Under the pieces are notes generated by a model that made no database searches, had not been told where the DNA came from, and worked only from the letters and a program-made list of their open reading frames with translations. From an uncultured Brevundimonas sp. (GTDB lineage Bacteria; Pseudomonadota; Alphaproteobacteria; Caulobacterales; Caulobacteraceae), in assembly GCF_943913055.1 (NCBI RefSeq), contig NZ_CALTWS010000148.1, positions 1 to 6,836 of the forward strand: 6,836 bases of DNA, written 5' to 3'. The translations under genes and the position numbers were made by a program. Below, one piece after another: positions 5,335 through 6,836 of the stretch. Every line of letters begins with the position of its first letter. Within the stretch, counting starts at the first letter, position 1.

Positions 5335-6510
5335 ATGACCGACGTCGTCATCGTCTCCGCCGCCCGTACGCCCGTGGGCTCCTTCATGGGCGGCCTGTCC
5401 GGCCTGCCCGCCTCAAAGCTGGGCGAGATCGCCATCAAGGCTGCGCTGGAGCGCGCGGGCGTGTCGGGCGACGAGGTCGATGAGGTGATCCTGGGCCATG
5501 TGCTTCAGGCCGCCGCCGGTCAGGGCCCCGCGCGTCAGGCCGCCGTCGGCGCGGGCGTGCGCAAGGAGGCCGCGGCCTGGAGCCTGAACCAGATCTGCGG
5601 TTCGGGCCTGCGTGCGGTCGCCATCGCGGCCCAGCAGATCGCGCTTGGCGACGCGAAGATTGTCGTCGCCGGCGGTCAGGAAAGCATGAGCCAGGCCCCG
5701 CATGCCCAGGCCCTGCGCAACGGCCACAAGATGGGCGACGTCAGCCTGATCGACACCATGATCAAGGACGGGCTGTGGGACGCCTTCAACGGCTATCACA
5801 TGGGCCAGACGGCCGAGAACATCGCCGACAAATGGTCGATCAGCCGCGAGGCCCAGGACGACTTCGCCTTGGCCAGCCAGCACAAGGCCGAGGCGGCCCA
5901 ATCGGCCGGAAAGTTCGATGCCGAGATCGTCCCGGTCGTCATCCCTGGACGCAAGGGTGATGTTACCGTCGACAAGGACGAATACATCCGCCACGGCGCG
6001 ACCCTCGACGCCATGCAGAAGCTGAAGCCCGCTTTTACGAAAGAAGGTTCGGTCACCGCCGCCAACGCCTCCGGCCTGAACGACGGGGCGGCCGCCCTGG
6101 TGCTGATGAGCGCGGACGAGGCCAAGGCGCGCGGACTGGAGCCGCTGGCCCGCATCGTCAGCCACGCCACCGCCGGGGTCGATCCCTCCATCATGGGCAC
6201 CGGCCCGATCCCGGCATCGAAGAAGGCGCTGGAAAAAGCGGGCTGGACGGTCGCCGATCTGGATTTGGTCGAGTCCAACGAAGCCTTCGCGGCCCAGAGC
6301 CTGTGTGTCGTCAAGGAACTTGGCCTCGACCCGGCCAAGGTGAACGTCAACGGCGGAGCCATCGCCATCGGCCACCCTATAGGAGCCTCAGGCGCGCGCA
6401 TCCTGACCACGCTGCTGCACGAGATGAAGCGATCCGGCGCAAAGAAAGGTCTGGCCACCCTGTGTATCGGCGGCGGCATGGGCGTGGCCATGTGCGTGGC
6501 GCGCGACTGA
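5335..6510 (+). CDS. phaA: Acetyl-CoA C-acetyltransferase (beta-ketothiolase)
   Basis: A 391-residue biosynthetic thiolase that condenses two acetyl-CoA into acetoacetyl-CoA, the entry step to polyhydroxybutyrate; the reverse reaction serves acetoacetate use. The catalytic residues are all present: nucleophile Cys88 in NQICGSGLRAV (85-95), NEAFA (315-319), His347 in GHPIGASGAR (346-355), and Cys377 in LCIGGGMGVA (376-385). Length equals the classic PhaA size. ATG at 5335 is chosen over in-frame codons further upstream because AAAGGA (5323-5328) lies 6 bases before it and the protein then begins with the family's TDVVIVSAARTPVGSF. No phaB or phaC lies next to it; the next gene converges. phaR, 960 bases away on the other strand, supports a storage role. 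Enzyme identity is very secure; the symbol rests on this context. Confidence 0.96.
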   Translation: MTDVVIVSAARTPVGSFMGGLSGLPASKLGEIAIKAALERAGVSGDEVDEVILGHVLQAAAGQGPARQAAVGAGVRKEAAAWSLNQICGSGLRAVAIAAQQIALGDAKIVVAGGQESMSQAPHAQALRNGHKMGDVSLIDTMIKDGLWDAFNGYHMGQTAENIADKWSISREAQDDFALASQHKAEAAQSAGKFDAEIVPVVIPGRKGDVTVDKDEYIRHGATLDAMQKLKPAFTKEGSVTAANASGLNDGAAALVLMSADEAKARGLEPLARIVSHATAGVDPSIMGTGPIPASKKALEKAGWTVADLDLVESNEAFAAQSLCVVKELGLDPAKVNVNGGAIAIGHPIGASGARILTTLLHEMKRSGAKKGLATLCIGGGMGVAMCVARD

Positions 6511-6531
6511 GGTCAGGTCGGAAACGCGAGT

Positions 6532-6561
6532 GCAGGGACCAGACTGAGCGTCCGTCCCTGC
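6532..6561. terminator. GC-rich hairpin between convergent genes
   Basis: GCAGGGAC (6532-6539) and GTCCCTGC (6554-6561) are perfect 8-base arms around a 14-base loop, in the 63-base gap where phaA and the decarboxylase gene converge. There is no T tract on either side. Position favours a shared bidirectional terminator or 3'-end stabilising stem. Confidence 0.45.
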
Positions 6562-6573
6562 CTCGACATAGTG

Positions 6574-6836
6574 CTAACGCCGCGCCTTCTTGCGTTGACC
6601 GGCTTTGCCCTTGGGACGGCTCAGGCGAACCACCTTGCGGGCCTGCTCTTCCGCCGTGGTGCGCACGGTCGGGATGGAGCGGGGTGCCAGGCCGTACAGC
6701 GAGGCCATCGGGGCGTCCTCGACGGCGGCGATGTCGTGCTCGCCATAGCCGTTGAAGCCGGTCGACATAGCCACGCCGTAAGCGCCCAGCATGCCGATCT
6801 CGATGAAGTCGCCTTCCTGCACATCGGCCGGCAGCC
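6574..6836 (-). CDS. PLP-dependent ornithine/diaminopimelate-type decarboxylase, C-terminal end only
   Basis: The last 86 codons of a gene entering from the right edge; the stop is TAG at 6576-6574. The visible part begins LPADVQEGDFIEIGMLGAYG and continues VAMSTGFNGYG, matching the C-terminal barrel of fold-type III decarboxylases of the ornithine/lysine/diaminopimelate group. In that group the Tyr of the GAY motif contacts the PLP phosphate and FNG(F/Y) lies nearby. In alphaproteobacteria this wording usually belongs to ornithine decarboxylase, which makes putrescine, but substrate specificity lies outside the window. The protein ends in a strongly basic tail, SRPKGKAGQRKKARR, with 8 of 15 residues Arg or Lys. 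It converges on phaA and shows no obvious functional link to it. Confidence 0.8.
   Translation of the reverse strand, partial: LPADVQEGDFIEIGMLGAYGVAMSTGFNGYGEHDIAAVEDAPMASLYGLAPRSIPTVRTTAEEQARKVVRLSRPKGKAGQRKKARR

Noticed and set aside
5187..5438. Upstream extension of the TrhA-like protein
   Set aside because: The frame stays open past 5186 into phaA, but the added residues do not fit the family and would overlap the thiolase start. AAGGAG at 5189-5194 fixes the start near 5180.
5413..6375. Minus-strand open frame of 320 codons opposite phaA
   Set aside because: It is the mirror of the thiolase coding frame, with no family motifs and no ribosome site consistent with a gene.

Overview
The window is GC-rich (third codon positions almost all G or C) and densely coded. 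Gene content and protein style point to an alphaproteobacterium of the Caulobacterales, most like Brevundimonas or Caulobacter. This rests on remembered family resemblance, not on a search. Seven protein genes are well supported: five complete on their own evidence and two cut by the window edges. There is one possible 22-codon gene, and a few short regulatory or hairpin candidates. No stretch over 300 bases lacks a gene. I see no RNA gene, mobile element or CRISPR array.

Left part (1-3228), envelope glycosylation. A GT39/ArnT-type membrane glycosyltransferase reads leftward off the window edge. Diverging from it across 114 bases is a GT2 polyprenyl-phosphate sugar synthase of the DPM1 type. 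The natural reading is that the GT2 enzyme loads a sugar onto undecaprenyl phosphate at the cytoplasmic face and the GT39 enzyme transfers it to an acceptor such as lipid A at the periplasmic face. Downstream of the GT2 gene is an uncharacterised four-helix membrane protein with acidic residues inside its helices.

Middle part (3229-5180), all on the minus strand. In transcription order: a TrhA/hemolysin III family membrane protein, phaR (regulator of polyhydroxyalkanoate storage), and a small Arg-rich hypothetical gene that starts 3 bases after the phaR stop. A possible 22-residue hydrophobic peptide follows. phaR has a plausible promoter of its own.

Right part (5187-6836). phaA (acetyl-CoA acetyltransferase, first step of polyhydroxybutyrate synthesis) diverges from the TrhA-like gene. 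Their 154-base spacer holds a good inverted repeat. phaA converges, across a GC-rich hairpin, on the 3' end of a PLP-dependent ornithine/diaminopimelate-type decarboxylase that enters from the right edge.

Most of the window is ordinary chromosome, and I do not see a clear new multi-gene system. The points most worth a second look are the TrhA-like protein with an apparently incomplete metal site between phaR and phaA, the hypothetical gene coupled to phaR, the four-helix protein with buried acids, the possible micro-protein, and the long Pro/Ala-rich tail on the GT39 enzyme.
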